The notes below the pieces were generated by a model. That model had not been told where the DNA came from and did not search any database. It was given only the letters and a program-made list of their open reading frames with translations. A stretch of DNA of 64,000 bases from assembly GCA_951799425.1 (NCBI GenBank), contig OX637394.1:40225642-40289641 (forward strand). Direction: 5' to 3'. Below are positions 23,788 to 35,289 of the stretch, piece after piece; position 1 is the first letter of the stretch; every line of letters starts with the position of its first letter. Source of the DNA: Ilex aquifolium. Lineage: Eukaryota > Streptophyta > Magnoliopsida > Aquifoliales > Aquifoliaceae. Position numbers and translations under genes: made by a program.

Positions 23788-24738
23788 TAAGTACATTATT
23801 TGAATTTTACTGATTTTTTTGTGACATTTTTGTCCTTCATTGATCTATGTGTATTTTTTTTGGAAAGTGGTGCATTAAACATCTCCTAGTTTTATGGGAG
23901 AACTTTAAAAAAATACGTATGAATCAAGGTGCATTAAAGATAATTCAAAATTTAGATAAAAGATTTAACATGAAGTATATATAGATATAAATTCAAACAA
24001 CTATATATATACGAATTTATAAATATATATTTATATATATATACATATATATATAAATTCAAAAAAGTATATATATACGAATTTATATATATATATATAT
24101 ATATATACTTCCTGTTAAATCTCTTATCTAAATTTTGAATTATCTTTAATGCTCTTTGATTCATGTGTATTTTCTTTTGGAAAGTGGTTTTATTTTCAAA
24201 TTATATTTATGCATTAAATATTTAATACTACTAGTTTTATAGGAGAATTTTAATATTTCGTTTATTTTAGAATATATCACTTGTTTGAATTTCAAAATTT
24301 GTTAATATCCGAACTCCATAATATTGTAACAAAAACAGTGTGACAAATACACTGTAACAAAGACAGTGTAACAATACACTGTAACAAAAACAGTGTTCAG
24401 TAGTTTTGTGCATGTGGTAACAAATTCAAAACGGAGATGGACTGATTTGAATGAAATTATATGAAAATATATGTTTGACAAAATGTAATAGTAGAATCTT
24501 TTGTGTATATAGCTTGTTACACTGTTACACTTTTATTGTTACATTATTACACTGTTATTGTTACACTATTACACTATTCGGATATTAAATTAATTTGAAA
24601 ATAAAACCACTTTCCAAAAAAAAAAGCGCATGAATCAAGGTGCATTAAATATAATTTGAAAACAAAATCACTTTCCAAAAAAAATTCGCATAAATCAAGG
24701 GAGAACATACAAATATAGAATATTAAAGTTCTCTCTCA
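23788..24738. repeat. Foldback element with nested inverted repeats (copy 1)
   Basis: Inverted arms include 23912-23970 against 24105-24170 (GAATCAAGGTGCATTAAAGA / TCTTTAATGC...TTGATTC) and 24178-24203 against 24593-24616 (GGAAAGTGGTTTTATTTTC / GAAAATAAAACCACTTTCC). The inner part repeats ACAGTGTAACA and its complement TGTTACACTGT. A second copy in the same orientation lies at 39484-40270. It has no coding content and is most simply a MITE/foldback nest. Confidence 0.7.
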
Positions 24739-25245
24739 TATATATATACTAGCAATTGTCCGTGCCTGAATGCACTGCGTTACTTGTAAAAAATGAACAA
24801 AAAATTCTCCAAAGCAACAACACATATACAAATACATCAGGAAAAAAAATACTAATAGAACCAAATCAAATTTTACAATCTTTAAGTAATAAATGAAATC
24901 AATAAAAATTTTCTTGTATTCGTCACCATTACCATAATCCAATTCAACAACAAAACATAATTATAAACTCAATCCACCAATGTAATAAATATCTCAAACA
25001 AAAAACTATCCACAAATGCAACCATCTACATAATAAAAATAAGTTCACAAATGCTATCAAAAAAATAAGTTTTGCCATTTGAGATTCCACCAGCTTCCAA
25101 AAAAATGAATACGACCTGTATTCATAAAAAATATTATATTTAGATGTTTTTTCATTCTCTAAAAACATACAAATATTTTTTTCAATTCATTCACATTCTA
25201 ATAATAAAAAGATTGAGAAATCATATTTACCTGCAAAATATCGCT

Positions 25246-26530
25246 TCATAAGTTCTGATGTTCATTGTTGCTCTGTTGAGCTTCCCAGTCTTCTAATGCT
25301 CGTAAACAGATTAAGTCATTTTCGATTTCTTCTAACAGATCCTCCAATTCTATCATATCTAGGAAGCCATTCTCGAACTGCATATGAATGAAGTCAATCG
25401 GCCACGAAGATGGAAGCGTGTTAACAACAGCGTACAACATTATTGGATTATTCGGACCAAAACCTTTTTGTCTCAGTTCTCTAAATAATGATTCTTTCTT
25501 TTTTATATGGTCCATGACATCTGATTATGGATCCATTTTCTCTGTCTCAAACTGTATCCACAGTGGATGGATCTTGCGCTCCGCTTCTACTAATAATTGT
25601 ATAAATCGTACCGCACAGGTTGGTCGATCGTGATTAAAAAATTTTTCCTTTGCAGAATCTCAAGTGGTGGGAAGGGTCTCTGCTATTTTCTGCATAATAT
25701 ACTCTTCACTAATGTTTTTCTCTGCATTTTGCAGCATACGACCTAATCTAATTTTTTCAAACCCAAACTCTGAGATTGGGGTTCTATCTTCAAAAGAATC
25801 ATTTTCAAATTTATCTACTATGCTTGATACTGCCAAACGCATACTACGACGTACATAGATGGGAGGGTGTTCTATATTATCTGTACATAATATAAAAGTT
25901 ACAAATTAAATTGATAATAATAAAATTAGCAACAGTTAACCAATATTACAACAATAATTTTTTTTTTACTATCACATGTGATCTAATATTATAAGAATAA
26001 GACCAACAACACACCAATAACAATAAGAAAATAGAATAATTAAAATGTCCATGTTATTATTCATTGTTGCAATATTATTATTGATAATCATAAACATACA
26101 ACAATTAAACCAAGAAGATAGACAACAAATATATAAATCCATGCATATGAATAAAATTCAAAGAATATTAAAATAGTGTGACTTACTCATAAACATTAAC
26201 TGAATGGTTTAGCCTTGCAGCTTGTGATTGAATGTAGTATTAAACAATGTAATTAATGATTCAATCTTCCAGTAGTTCATTGAACTTTTTCTTCATCACT
26301 TTTCTGAATGTTCTTGTGTCAATGCATATGCGAAACCTCAAGTTGGGAGAATGGACAACAACCTAGTTTTACAGGAAAAAAAGAAAAACAAATCTTAGTG
26401 GAATATATAGAATTTATAAAAAAATACAGTTCAATGCAACAATATAAGGATCGAGTTACCTTATTACGATAACCCCATCGGTGAAGTCGCGTTGTATTTA
26501 TTCTTTTCAGCTCTTTAGCCAATTCACACC
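25246..26530 (-). pseudogene. Unrecognised multi-exon coding remnant at the Helitron 3' side
   Basis: The minus strand shows coding-like blocks between the helicase and the Helitron 3' end. One reads AKELKRINTTRLHRWGYRNK and ends at an AAG/GTAACT donor (about 26461). A second, after a TAG acceptor at about 26370, reads VVVHSPNLRFRICIDTRTFR. A third (25842 to 25246) contains RTPISEFGFEKIRLGRMLQN and ends in EDLLEEIENDLICLRALEDW then a stop. In-frame stops interrupt the last block (for example around 25660 and 25530). I do not recognise the family. It may be a captured host gene or an accessory Helitron gene. Confidence 0.45.
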
Positions 26531-26718
26531 AATCCTATAGATATTGAATGATGATAATGTAAAGTTAACATGATTATTTTAATTCTGTATATTCAATATG
26601 AAAATTTTGTAACTAAATGGTACCATTTGTAAATAAATGAATAGGAAGTCTTATAACAAAACTTTAGGGTAAACGATGTTTGATGTGCAATTCGACGCAT
26701 CTTCAGGAAGAAAAACAC

Positions 26719-27417
26719 TTAACGATCAGAAGATGTACATCTGGATAGTGCCACATACAGGTGTCCATTGCTAAACACTGATATGCGCAAATCAACCCCA
26801 ACGAATTTGACAGATTGTCCTTGAGATTTATTGATTGTCATAGCATATGTTAAGCGCACAGGAAATTGACGTCTTGTCATTTGAAAAGGTAATTCTGAAG
26901 ATGATGGTGTAAGTGATATTCTTGGAATGAAGACTAAATTGCCTGATAATGGTCCATTCAGAATCTGAGCTTCAATTACACGTGAGGCACATCTGACAAC
27001 CATTAATCGTGTGCCATTACAAAGTCCATCTTTTGGCACCAAATTGCGCAACAACATTATTGGGCAACTTATTTTTAACTCCAACTTAAATGGCGGTAGT
27101 CCTGAAGGATTTAGAGAGTTTAGATACTCATTCGGAAAACGGTTCATGATAGCATGATCGAGTTTCTCATCTTCTGAAATTTTGTCTGCAGCTAAATATG
27201 TAATAGTATCACCAGGGGATATATTCAATTCTGCAACATTTATAGAACTAACATCATCATTACGTGCAGAAAGAATTGTACGTTCAGTTAGATAATCCGG
27301 GGTCACTGTACCTGCCACATCTAAATGCGGGTAAATTCTGAATATCAATTCTTCTAGATTATGACATTTGTGTATTGTTGATGGAAGTTCTATGATTTCT
27401 TCTGGATTGGTTTCAAC
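26719..27417 (-). CDS. Helitron PIF1-type helicase, C-terminal exon
   Basis: This minus-strand exon follows a 93-bp intron (27418-27510, GTAATAATT...TTTTAG). It encodes the second half of the SF1 helicase: [38 protein letters not shown], then [16 protein letters not shown] (the family's motif V/VI region) and [10 protein letters not shown] near the end. Reading across the intron gives an uninterrupted frame (ANFLMEV then [10 protein letters not shown]). It is part of RepHel and acts in unwinding during rolling-circle transposition, as known for the family. Confidence 0.85.
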   Translation of the reverse strand, partial: VETNPEEIIELPSTIHKCHNLEELIFRIYPHLDVAGTVTPDYLTERTILSARNDDVSSINVAELNISPGDTITYLAADKISEDEKLDHAIMNRFPNEYLNSLNPSGLPPFKLELKISCPIMLLRNLVPKDGLCNGTRLMVVRCASRVIEAQILNGPLSGNLVFIPRISLTPSSSELPFQMTRRQFPVRLTYAMTINKSQGQSVKFVGVDLRISVFSNGHLYVALSRCTSSDR

Positions 27418-27510
27418 CTAAAATTAAAATTGGGAAGTAAATTGAGCGAAGAGGAATAAATACTAATAAAAAATAATATTTCATAAAATTATTGATGAAT
27501 AAATTATTAC

Positions 27511-29148
27511 CTCCATTAAAAAGTTTGCAAATGCAGCATTTCTAAAATCCGTGTGAGTTAAGCGCATGTTTAAACCCAGAGTCAAAACATGTATATCCCT
27601 CCACAAAAATGATCGCCTCAACGATGCACCCACAAATTGCTCGCGGACTCCTCTCGATATAACTGGCAAGATTTGTCGAAAGTCTCCGCCAAGCACAACA
27701 GTAATATCCCCAAATGACTTTTTATTATCACGAATATCTTGAAGGGTGCGATCCACTGCCTCAACGCAATGTCTATGTTGCATAGGTACTTCATCCCATA
27801 TTATTAGTTTTGTTTTTCTGAACAATTCTGCATGCATCGATTGTTTGGTAAAGCCACAAATCGAATTCTCAAGCACATTTAAGGGAATACAAAATGTTGA
27901 ATGTTTCGTGCGGCCTCCCATCAATAATAAAGATGCAATGCCAGAAGAAGCAACAGTAACAACAATATGTCCAAGGCTACGCAATTTCATTGCAATTGTA
28001 TTGTAAAAAAATGTCTTCCCTGTCCCGGCACCCCCACTCAAGAAGAAAGTAGTTCCTATATCTTGAAACACTGATGAAGTGATTTCAGCATAAGCAACGT
28101 GTTGTGCATCATTAAGGAGATCAACATTACTTTGTGCATTTGACTGTTGCGCTTCATTCTGGAGTTTTTGATGTTCAAACAATAGTCTATTACCAACTAT
28201 TGCATTCCAATTTTCAATCGGTTGTGGCATTGGTGAGAAGTCAATTAAGCTTTTGCCTAACTCGTGGAGCAATTGATTCAGCAAATATAAACCATAATCT
28301 TCGATTTGATCCTGAATTGGATTTGAAATACCAAACATTGTACGAATCTTGGGTTTAAGATCATCACATATATGCACTGAAAACTGGTTCCATAATACAA
28401 GTGGATATAGCGGAGAGTATTCAGTTAGAATAATACCGAACAATCTCCTCAACTGGTGTCCCGTTTTCATAATTGAAGCCTCTTGAAGACATTGTATCCA
28501 TTCGACATCATCTTCTAGAAGACTTCTTGCAACACATGCAGATTTGAAAGAATCATACATAACGTTGTTTACTGTGCACATGTTATCAAATGATGTTGGT
28601 CCTTTGACAACTGTTAGTAGCAAACGCAGATAAAAACGCTCACCTGAATTTGGGCTTGCAAAGTACATCCTGCCAATTACATACCCCCTTTGTCTAGGTG
28701 TCCATATTGTGGTTTTCTTGTTCCAAACGAATTTTTCTGGAAATTCTTGATAGGTTAATGCACGTGCAGATTCATTCTTAGCACAACCTTTGAAGAAACC
28801 AATCAAAGTTGTATCACGTTGTGCACCTCTTGAAATGATTGATTCAAGCGATTCGTCCGAATTAAAAACAACACGATGCATCCCTGGTAAATGAAGTTCC
28901 AAACGTATAACCGATGGAATCTCTTCATGTAAAGGATTACCAAATATTTGCCAAGCAGCCTCTGGAGATCCAATATACCTTGCATCAAGATATTGTTGAA
29001 TTTCATTTCCTCCTCCCAACACCATAGTGGTGCGATCATGGCCTTTATAAATGTACTTATGGATGTATTTCACGCATCTTATTCCCGCACAAACTTCCAC
29101 ATTAATATGACAGTTGAACATTCTTGAAAGATAAGGATTGTATGGCAC
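27511..29148 (-). CDS. Helitron Rep C-terminal part and helicase core
   Basis: A long minus-strand open exon of about 545 residues. It begins with the Rep tyrosine-region motif [13 protein letters not shown], then a linker. The helicase follows with Walker A GGAGTGKT, Walker B IIWDEVP, and [20 protein letters not shown], typical of PIF1/RRM3-like helicases in plant Helitrons. It ends at a GT donor at 27510 and continues at 27417. This piece has no internal stop, so the helicase core looks intact. Confidence 0.9.
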
Positions 29149-29271
29149 GACATCTCTATTATCAACTTCTTGGCCCTTAACAGTATAAACATGACTATTA
29201 TCACGACGACGATAAACAAGATATCCATCATCGTCTATGCTTGTTGATTCTACAAATGTCCGAGGGTACCT

Positions 29272-30482
29272 TTAAGTACATACACCATTTTCCATACATA
29301 ATGCATGTGGATTTCGAACACCACATGGTCCATGTACCATACAACTCTTGATTGTATAAAAAAGAAGAGGATCTTTGTCTGGATCAGGAAATTCAGCACA
29401 CACTACCTTGTCTACCTGAGAACATATCTGTATTTTGTCTAGACCATGAAGGAACAAGAGTGCATGCATGTGTGGTAGCCCTCATTTTTGAAATTCAATC
29501 GTGAAAACATGTGCTACCTTTTTACCAAATATGTTTTTCGTCTCTATCATCTTCATCAAAAACCTCCTCTTTAACTCAAAAACACGGCAACTAAATCTGG
29601 ACAATCAACATGTTGTTGATGTTCTAACAGAGCTGAAGAAATTTCAGGCCAATTAGGATTTGTAGTCATGGTGAGAAAAATATCTGAGTGTTGGTTGTAA
29701 CGTGTGATAGCCATTGAATCTTGATAGATTTCAAACATATGTTTTGCACTGCCAGTGAATGAAGATGGCAAAATCATTCGTTGACCAATTTGATCAGGTC
29801 TCGATTCATCTGCACAAACATCGGTAAGTCCCTGGAAAAGTTCTACACGGAGCTTTGCTTGATTAAGCTTATAATATGTCAATCGATTTTGTTCAGTAGA
29901 GGCCCAAGCATCTACTACGAACTCCTGAAATAATTTTCTCCCTCTCAAAATTGTTGAATACTCAGTATCACGTTGAAACATGTGATACCTATAAAATTGC
30001 AACTAAGTCAATCGATTGGTTGAAGGTCCACCATGAGATTCGTCCCACAGTCTCAATTCAGGTTCTCATCCAAGCTCATCATAAGGAAACAGTAACACAT
30101 AATGTAGAGGTAAATATACAGGGTGACATTCATTAATTTGTATCAGCCCATTATTCTCTCTCATATGTAAAACGATATCTCTCATTCCACTTAATTCAGT
30201 TTCATCGCCCGGTAATATTACCGTAATTCCATCTGTTATTGGGAGATTATACCGACGTCAATCTATGGAAGAACTGTAACGAAGATAAGCAGGCAAATTT
30301 TGACCTGCCACGTCTGATTGACTTAAAATCTCATAAGCCTGCTGATATTTTTGTGGAAATGGATTTACGTGCAACAAACAATCTTGAATAATTTTCAAAA
30401 CATCCCGTTGCAAGTGAGGATTTCTACGACTACGAATGTCTAAAGCTGAAGTAGAGTCATAAATGTATAGTTGGGAGTACAC
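29272..30482 (-). pseudogene. Helitron Rep (HUH) domain, interrupted
   Basis: The minus strand encodes the Helitron_like_N/Rep region: FLTMTTNPNWPEI (about 29650), a GLPHMHALLFL block holding the HUH motif (His-Met-His, about 29464-29475), then CMVHGPCG and NPHALCMENG. In-frame stops occur in it, including one just before GLPHMHAL (TGA at 29482-29484) and one near 29273, and 30002-30250 also needs a frame change. The nickase is therefore probably inactive in this copy unless the gene is spliced differently. Role by family: nicks and joins at the Helitron ends. Confidence 0.8.
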
Positions 30483-30497
30483 CGCATCTTGACCTGG

Positions 30498-30833
30498 TTA
30501 TGGCAGAAGTGATCCAGTCCGATGTCGTAATTCTCCATGAATAGTGAATGATGTAGGACCCCTTCCAGTGATTAATCTTGAATCCAAGGTAGCACCAAGA
30601 CTTGTAAAAGCATTTGCTGCATTATACTCGCAGGTATGTTGACGAAACGATTTTGATTGTTCATCATTGCCATCATACAACGCCTTAAGTGCTGAAGGAG
30701 GTGTATTAAGTGGTGGTATTCTAATTTTTCCTTGTAAACAACATGTTCCAAACAGAGGGTGTCCTGCAGGGGAATGTGATAATTGTTCAGCCTTCCAATG
30801 TAAAGCTGAACAATGAGGACATGGTACATTCAT
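30498..30833 (-). CDS. Helitron N-terminal zinc-finger-like exon
   Basis: A minus-strand open block of 111 residues with CPHCSALHWKAEQ, then HPLFGTCCLQGKIRIPPLNT and FTSLGATLDSRLITGRGP. This Cys/His pattern followed by FTS.G is the standard region just ahead of Rep in plant Helitrons. It probably joins the downstream Rep coding with a change of frame near 30490. Confidence 0.75.
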   Translation of the reverse strand: MNVPCPHCSALHWKAEQLSHSPAGHPLFGTCCLQGKIRIPPLNTPPSALKALYDGNDEQSKSFRQHTCEYNAANAFTSLGATLDSRLITGRGPTSFTIHGELRHRTGSLLP

Positions 30834-30985
30834 AATTCCGAGTGAATGGCGACCTTCTACTCCGTGTGTTCGAGGATCAAACCCAACACTACATAAATTA
30901 AAGTTAAATATATAAGTTAAAAACTTGTGGTTATAGTGATGCCTTCAATCAAGCTCATAAATAATAACATTAAAAAAGCTGTAAT

Positions 30986-31290
30986 TTATAACCACCTGGA
31001 GGGAGCTTGCATCATGCTACATTCGTCTAAATTCGACATTTCTTGGAATATGGTCGTAATAGACGATGACCCCGTTTCATTTATTACAATTTGTTCTACT
31101 GCTTGCATAGGGATTTCCATGGAACAAATGGAGGGTGGTTCCATTTGCGCCGTGGTGCCTTCGCCGAGATTGCCTTCGCCTAATTTTTGTGGAGACATTT
31201 TTCGAGGCATAATGACCACAGATGATGACCTTGTCAAATTTAATTGCACAGTTTGTTCTGCTATACAACCTCAGGAATTTCCGTAGGCAT
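30986..31290 (-). pseudogene. Second copy of the Helitron N-terminal linker module
   Basis: The minus strand has RSSSVVIMPRKMSPQ, then GEGNLGEGTTAQMEPPSIC. This parallels GSSSLPTMLRENPPH and EGNFVEGTSVQSTPPSIG in the first module (32021-32200). Together with the second KRQLAQRARRERERS this shows an internal duplication of one or more exons. It may be used as coding sequence or be a leftover. Confidence 0.5.
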
Positions 31291-32344
31291 GGGATTTGGA
31301 TTGAACAAAAGATCTTTTGACTGTCGATCTTTCTAGTTGAGCTAGATGACGGCGGCTCGGTGTCAACCTAGGAAAAATCCTAGGTTGAATGCATGGACGT
31401 TCCGATCTCTCCCGTTCCCGACGTGCACGTTGTGCTAACTGACGTTTTGATATATAATAATTATCGTTGGATGTCTACAACATAATTAAAAGAATCATCG
31501 TTGTGAACATAAGCAATTATATATAAATTTCTTAATTGTTGAATTCGACATTCATACCACTTGAGGTTCTGTATTTTCTTTTCCTTTGCCAGAAGAGCGT
31601 ACTTTTTCTTTTCCTTTAGAGTTAGCGGTCACCATGGTAGTTGCCTTTCTTTTTTCCTTTCAACAAAACAATATGTGTAAGTTAAAAACCATTCTAGTTA
31701 AAAAGCATAATGCATATATCATTATATTTAAACTTCTTGTTACCATTTCAGATATGTGAAGGCGGTTAAGCTCATGTTCATCACGAATCACAACGCCTAC
31801 GTTGTTTTTCCGAAGTAACTAGACCTAGAAATTTTAAAAAATGTAAAACTAAATTGAGCGATATGAAATAAGAAGTATCAAATGAGTCATAAGAATATCG
31901 ACTTACTGCACGATCTAGGTCATTATCCATCTGTGGAAAGATGGTTAAAAAAATTGTAATTAGTGAAGGATTATATATTATGAAAGGTTGTAAAAGAAAT
32001 CTATTAGAGAAAGATCTTACATGGCCAAAAATAGTAATGTTGTTCATGGCACCAATGGACGGTGGTGTCGATTGCACCGAAGTGCCTTCAACAAAATTGC
32101 CTTCATAAAGATTATGTGGAGGATTTTCTCGAAGCATTGTAGGTAGAGATGATGACCCGAAGACATTTGTTTGAATAGATTTTTCAGCTAGAAACTCAGG
32201 AATTTGTCCAGGCACAGGAATTTGTGCAAGCACAGGAGTAGACTGACTTGTAAGACGTGCCGATCTCTCACGCTCCCGACGTGCACGTTGTGCCATTTGA
32301 CGTTTTGTTAAAACATTATCGTCGATTGCCATTGCGTTCGACAC
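31290..32344 (-). CDS. Helitron N-terminal basic exons (putative)
   Basis: The minus strand starts at an ATG (32344) with MSNAMAIDDNVLTKRQMAQR then ARRERERS, and reads to a donor at 32019-32020 (CAT/GTAAGA). Plausible small exons follow: 31907-31930 (MDNDLDRA, between CAG and GTAAGT), about 31749-31812 (LLRKNNVGVVIRDEHELNRL, donor ATG/GTAACA) and 31560-31634 (MVTANSKGKEKVRSSGKGKE). A further exon at about 31476-31290 has a second KRQLAQRARRERERS module. I infer that these are 5' exons of the Helitron gene. The KRQ.AQRARRERER motif is common in plant Helitron proteins. Confidence 0.5.
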
Positions 32345-32582
32345 TTTTTTTTTTCCCTTTAAAATACAATAAACATGAGATCATAAGAATTTCAATCTAT
32401 ATACATAGTTACAGCTTCATTCAAAAAAATAGCAAGGAAGTACAGTTTTCACTTTCTTTGGCAAAAAAATATGCAAGTTACCTTTTTTTTTTTGCTGCAT
32501 TGTTTGGTTTTGAAATAGATACAACTTATTTGGGGTTTGTTATAGTTTTTGGTTTTAGTTTGGTTTATTACAGAGATTTTGA

Positions 32583-33420
32583 TTTAAATTATTGATGAAC
32601 TAAATAATGTTTAAGATATTTATGAACTAAATAATGTTTAAATTATTTATGAACTAAACAAAGTTTAAATTATTTATGAACCACATAAAGTTTAAATTAT
32701 TTATGAACTAAATAATGTATAAATTATTTATGAACTAAATAATGTTTAAATATTTATGAACTAAATAATGTTTAAATATTTATGAACTAAATATTGTTTA
32801 AATTATTTATGAACTAAATATTGTTTAAATTATTTATGAACTAAATAATGTTTAAATTATTTATGAACTAAATAATGTTTAAATTATATAGGAACTAAAT
32901 AATGTTTAAATTATATAGGAACTAAATAAAGTTTAAATTATTTATGAACTAAATAATGTTTAAATTATTTATGAACTAAATAATGTTTAAATTATTTATG
33001 AACTAAATAATGTTTAAATTATTTATGAACTAAATATTGTTTAAATTATTTATGAACTAAATATTGTTTAAATTATTTTTGAACTAAATAATGTTTAAAT
33101 TATTTTTGAACTAAATATTGTTTAAATTATTTATGAACTAAATAATGTTTAAATTATTTATGAACTAAATAATGTTTAAATTATTTTTGAACTAAATATT
33201 GTTTAAATTATTTATGAACTAAATAATGTTTAAATTATTTATGAACTAAATAAAAGTTTAAATTATTTATGAACTAAATAAAGTATAAATTATTTAGGAA
33301 CTACATAAAGTTTAAATTATTTATGAACTAAATAATGTTTAAATTATTTATGAACTAAATAGTGTTTAAATATTTAGTTCATAAATAATGTTTAAATTAG
33401 TTATGAACTTAATAATATTT
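32583..33420. repeat. 27-bp AT-rich minisatellite, about 30 units
   Basis: The unit TTTATGAACTAAATAATGTT then TAAATTA repeats with few changes for about 840 bp. Near the right end (33363-33385) a unit appears in inverted orientation (TTTAGTTCATAAATAATG). It lies upstream of the Helitron gene start, inside the element. Confidence 0.95.
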
Positions 33421-33661
33421 AAATAACCAATCCAATAACAACAAAATATTTAATTGTAGCTCACAGATTCTCAAATAAAACATAACATGGATTAACAAAC
33501 TAAAATACAATATAGACCAACTACCAATGTTGGTAACATTTCAACATCGATGCAAGATGAAATTTTCAGAGGAATAAATATACGGAGCATTTTATTTCAA
33601 TAGAATATCCATTTCTAGTTGGAAATTAAAGGCCAGGAAAATTAAGCCTGAGAGCATTTAC

Positions 33662-33731
33662 CTGGTTCACGGCGATTAGTGTGGACAACTATAATAGAAG
33701 TGAAGTCCTTCTTCTTTGCATATTCCACAAT
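33662..33731 (-). pseudogene. Captured RPF1 exon (Brix domain piece)
   Basis: A 70-bp minus-strand exon between acceptor TTCTGCAG and donor CCAG/GTAAATG. It encodes IVEYAKKKDFTSIIVVHTNR then REP, a close match to the plant ribosome production factor 1 (RPF1) stretch that precedes DALLI...LP.GPTAHF in the Brix domain. RPF1 acts in 60S ribosomal subunit assembly in the nucleolus. No neighbouring RPF1 exons are visible, so this is a fragment carried by the Helitron, in the same orientation as the Rep gene. Confidence 0.8.
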
Positions 33732-34436
33732 CTGCAGAAGCAACAGGATAAAGGCTTGAGTTGCATATCTAATGTCTTATATATCGTTATATACTCTAAA
33801 AAAATATAAGATTCTATCCAAAGCAGAATCGAACACTAATCATGCAATTTATAGACATCGTGCAATGCAGAATCGAGCACTAATCATGCAATTTATAAAT
33901 TAAACCAATCTAAACTCTAAGGACCCTTCATATCATATAAGGTCAGTCACTATTTGTCCAACAGCGGGACAGTAACCATTAGGCCAACCACTAACCTCGT
34001 TCTTCATATCATATAACTATATAAGCTCGCAAGAAGGAAATACAGACCAATAAGAGGACAGTGAATGAGGGAAGACTTCAAATTTTGCTGACTTTGCACA
34101 ACAAATGAAATCTTGATCAAGAGTCTACTGTAATTTCAGAGTTCAAAGTGAGGGCAAGCAGTGTCAGATTATCAGCATTACTCAAACTCACCATTATAAC
34201 ATAATAAGCTATAAAATTGATATGAAGTTAAATAAGTCAATCAATCAAAACTCCATATGGGTAATTGGGTGTCACGATTACACTTGTGGAATACAACCAA
34301 AAAATTGTAATTTTAGAACTCAGACATGAGAATATCAAATGCTTAATAAGAATCTTAAAAAACCTTAAAGGAGGGAATGGGAAACACATTAATGAGCAGA
34401 AAATGCAATTAAAGCATGATATTACTAACATATATC

Positions 34437-35268
34437 CCGCCTATTTAACTAACATATATCCCGTGATAGTCCGCTCAAGACACCAAACATTTAACTAACA
34501 TAATAATCATGGCCACCTAATGGTGATAAGACATGTGGTTCAAAGACATGTTATGAAGTCCATCTGCACTGGATTTTCTAGTCTGCACTGGATTGTTCTG
34601 TCTTGGCATGATGGTGGGATATGCAAGCACAGTCTGATTGCATGGTCTGTTCCTGCACTCCTCATTTGCAGGACTGTATGCACTGGTTAATGCTGCACTG
34701 GACTGGGACTGCTCTTCAACTCATACAGCTGGGGTTTGCAGGCAGGATCTGTTTCAAATTTTGGACACTATACTGTAATTAGAATTGGTTAATTGTGCAA
34801 CCTCCTAATCTGAATATACTCCTAACCTCCTGATCAGTTTCTGAATATACTCCTAACCTCCTGATCTGTTTATGCACAATTGACAGAAGATTGAAAGTGC
34901 AACCTCTAATCCACCACCTTAAACTGGACCATCAATGGCAGCAACTAAAGGTTTTCTTGCAGCTAACCAGTGAATGAATCAAAAAAATGATTAACATTAG
35001 GAGAAGCTCGAGATAACGGGAAAATCAAAAAGTGGAATACCTTCAGAAATGTCTGTGACAAATTCTATTGACATAAAAGCAATCTCTATTTGCTCTGTTA
35101 TGAACCATATATCCTGCCCATTTAACTAACATATATCCCGTGAAAGTCCGCTCAAGACACCAAACATTTAACTAACATAATAATTATGGCCACCTAATGG
35201 TGATAAGACATGTGGTTCAAAGACATGTTATGCAGTCCATCTGCATTGGATTTTCTAGTCTGCACATT
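34437..35268. repeat. About 160-bp direct repeat pair inside the Helitron
   Basis: 34437-34595 and 35107-35265 share TTTAACTAACATATATCCCG through CCATCTGCA and TTTTCTAGTCTGCAC. The captured hydratase exons lie between the two copies. Confidence 0.85.
34895..35085 (-). pseudogene. Captured enoyl-CoA hydratase (MFP2/AIM1-like) exons
   Basis: Two minus-strand exons. 35041-35085 (after an AATAG acceptor, donor GAAG/GTATTC) encodes IAFMSIEFVTDISE. 34895-34962 (acceptor GGTTAG) encodes AARKPLVAAIDGPV then, after a TAA, GGGLEVAL. Joined across the 78-bp intron the sequence matches plant peroxisomal multifunctional protein (SIDIISDLLEAARKPSVAAIDG...LGGGLELA), which hydrates enoyl-CoA in beta-oxidation. 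The TAA replaces the Leu codon (TTA) expected in LGGG, so the copy is inactive. It lies inside the Helitron. Confidence 0.8.
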
Positions 35269-35289
35269 GATGGGTCATGTGCAGTAGAA

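Noticed and set aside
25246-25515. Possible retroelement gag-like reading of the last Helitron-side block
   Set aside because: Only a vague pattern (aliphatic-Leu-Pro, then a Leu/Glu-rich helix) with no defining motif; left as unrecognised.
32583-33420. CRISPR-like regular repeat array
   Set aside because: Units are contiguous with no unique spacers, and the organism is a plant. It is a minisatellite.
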